Source: Burkholderiaceae bacterium (lineage in GTDB: Bacteria; Pseudomonadota; Gammaproteobacteria; Burkholderiales; Burkholderiaceae_B). From it: a stretch of 35,039 bases of DNA. This document shows, piece after piece, positions 33,573-35,039 of this stretch. The notes beneath the pieces are model-generated. The model searched no databases, had not been told where the DNA came from, and saw nothing but the letters and a program-made list of their open reading frames with translations. The stretch's first letter is position 1. Each line of letters opens with the position of its first letter. Position numbers and translations under genes: made by a program. The DNA lies in assembly GCA_017983955.1 (NCBI GenBank), contig JAGOAJ010000028.1, forward strand, positions 1 through 35,039, written 5' to 3'.

Positions 33573-35039
33573 TGTTTAGTCTGTTTCGGCTTGTTTATAT
33601 TATTTTCACAGCACTGCGTTTCAGGCTGGATGAACTGGTGTTGTCCAGTATCAACCATCCCGTGGCGTTTGGCTTATTGCGTATAGTTCGCCTGGGACGT
33701 ACGCCTAAGATGGCGCGTGGCATGCGGTTACGCCTGGCACTAGAGTCACTAGGGCCTATTTTTGTTAAGTTTGGCCAAGTGCTGTCTACTCGCCGTGACT
33801 TGATACCGCTGGATGTCGCAATTGAGCTTGCTCTTTTGCAAGACAGGGTGCCGCCGTTTCCGTCGGATCAGGCTGCAGCGTGTATAGAAGCTGCGTTGGG
33901 CGCCTCGCCGCATGTATTGTTTAAGCAGTTTGATACCGATCCGGTGGCCTCGGCGTCCATAGCCCAGGTTCACTTTGCCGTGCTGCACGATGGGCGCGAA
34001 GTCGCCGTCAAAGTGCTGCGCCCCGGCATGCGTGAAATTATCGAGAAAGATCTGGCACTGATGGGCTGGCTAGCTGGTCTGGTTGAGCGCCTGGCGGCCG
34101 ATGGCCGACGCCTCAAGCCGCGCCAGGTCGTGGCGGAGTTCAATAACTACCTGCACGACGAACTAGACCTGATACGCGAAGCCGCTAACTGTAGCCAGTT
34201 GCGGCGCAATTTTTCGACCGAAACCGGGCGTAGCAATTTATTGATGGTGCCTGAGGTGGTGTGGGAATTCTGCACCACTACGGTATTCACCATGGAACGG
34301 ATGTATGGCATACCGGTCAGCCATATAGATCGCCTGCAAGCAGCAGGCATCAATATCCAGGATCTGGCTAAAACCGGTGTGGAAATATTCTTCACTCAGG
34401 TCTTCAGTGACGGCTTCTTTCATGCGGACATGCACCCGGGAAATATCCTGGTGTCAGACTCGCCTGCAACCTTGGGCCGATATATTGCACTGGACTTTGG
34501 CATTGTCGGATCGTTGTCAGAATTCGACAAAAATTACCTGGCGCAAAATTTCCTGGCATTTTTCCAGCGAGATTATCGTCGTGTGGCACAATTACACATT
34601 GAATCAGGTTGGGTTCCCCTTACTACCCGCGAAGAAGAGCTCGAAGGGGCTGTACGCGCGGTCTGTGAGCCTTACTTTGATCGCCCTTTGTCGGAAATAT
34701 CGCTAGGGCAAGTATTGTTGCGTTTGTTCCAAACTTCGCGGCGCTTCAATGTGGAAATTCAGCCGCAATTGGTGCTGTTGCAAAAAACCTTGTTGAACGT
34801 CGAGGGCATGGGTCGCGAACTGGACCCTAATCTTGATCTTTGGAAAACCGCCAAGCCCTACCTTGAAAAGTGGATGCGTGATCGCATTGGGCTGTCAGGT
34901 TTACGTAAACGGTTGGACCAAGAGGCAATGCAGTGGTCACAGTTATTGCCGCAGATTCCCCGGTTGGTCCATGCCAACCTTAACCGGCCCGATCCGGGCC
35001 CTAAACAGGCTTTCGAGCTTGAGCGGATACGCCGCCTAC
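33572..35039 (+). CDS. ubiB: Ubiquinone biosynthesis protein kinase-like UbiB, 3' end missing
   Basis: UbiB is an atypical protein-kinase-like ATPase (ADCK/Coq8 family) needed for ubiquinone synthesis, anchored in the inner membrane by C-terminal helices. The frame opens at the ATG 33572 overlapping the ubiJ stop and stays open for 489 codons to the window edge. Visible motifs: the KxGQ motif (residues 66-69, [10 protein letters not shown]), the Ala-rich loop ASASIAQVH in place of the usual glycine loop, the ATP-site lysine in [10 protein letters not shown], the catalytic loop [11 protein letters not shown], and DFG in [10 protein letters not shown]. Compared with the E. coli protein of about 546 residues, the missing part is mainly the C-terminal membrane anchor. 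Confidence 0.94.
   Translation, partial: MFSLFRLVYIIFTALRFRLDELVLSSINHPVAFGLLRIVRLGRTPKMARGMRLRLALESLGPIFVKFGQVLSTRRDLIPLDVAIELALLQDRVPPFPSDQAAACIEAALGASPHVLFKQFDTDPVASASIAQVHFAVLHDGREVAVKVLRPGMREIIEKDLALMGWLAGLVERLAADGRRLKPRQVVAEFNNYLHDELDLIREAANCSQLRRNFSTETGRSNLLMVPEVVWEFCTTTVFTMERMYGIPVSHIDRLQAAGINIQDLAKTGVEIFFTQVFSDGFFHADMHPGNILVSDSPATLGRYIALDFGIVGSLSEFDKNYLAQNFLAFFQRDYRRVAQLHIESGWVPLTTREEELEGAVRAVCEPYFDRPLSEISLGQVLLRLFQTSRRFNVEIQPQLVLLQKTLLNVEGMGRELDPNLDLWKTAKPYLEKWMRDRIGLSGLRKRLDQEAMQWSQLLPQIPRLVHANLNRPDPGPKQAFELERIRRL

Overview
The window is a stretch of housekeeping chromosome from a betaproteobacterium. The best fit is the Alcaligenaceae (Burkholderiales; the Bordetella, Advenella, Pusillimonas and Alcaligenes area). 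This rests on the protein sequences, the moderate GC content and the order ddl-ftsQ-ftsA-ftsZ-lpxC-dciA-M23 peptidase-secA. The genus is an inference. There is no insertion sequence, integrase, phage gene or CRISPR array. Almost every gene has a recognisable family.

Positions 1-8885 hold the end of the division and cell-wall cluster: the tail of ddl, then ftsQ, ftsA and ftsZ. A terminator-like hairpin follows, then lpxC (lipid A), the helicase-loader family gene dciA on the other strand, an envelope M23 peptidase, and secA. Positions 8892-12884 are a minus-strand run (IMPase, M20 amidohydrolase, YciA-type thioesterase, mgtE) that meets secA at a perfect 15-bp inverted repeat. Positions 12964-17966 hold mnmC (tRNA wobble-uridine modification), a GH31-like protein whose catalytic acid motif looks degraded, and a metallophosphoesterase.

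A tRNA-Lys gene with a clear promoter and terminator (18030-18190) is followed by two amino-acid ABC importers: metN-metI-metQ (methionine) and glnH-glnP-glnQ type (polar amino acids). A 434-bp gene-free gap with two nested hairpins and a degenerate tandem repeat separates these from ilvA (threonine deaminase) and a D-malate/tartrate dehydrogenase gene. On the minus strand lie a translationally coupled VOC protein-pxpB-pxpC unit (5-oxoproline breakdown, without pxpA) and phoB-phoR (phosphate two-component system). A candidate Pho box precedes phoB, and phoR contains a 10-cytosine run. The window ends in a ubiquinone cluster: ubiE, a Tim44-domain gene, ubiJ, and ubiB cut by the window edge.

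I found no clearly new multi-gene system. The observations most worth checking are the poly-C tract in phoR, the degenerate GH31 active site, the structured repeat region before ilvA, the enlarged GlnP permease, and hairpins placed at operon junctions.
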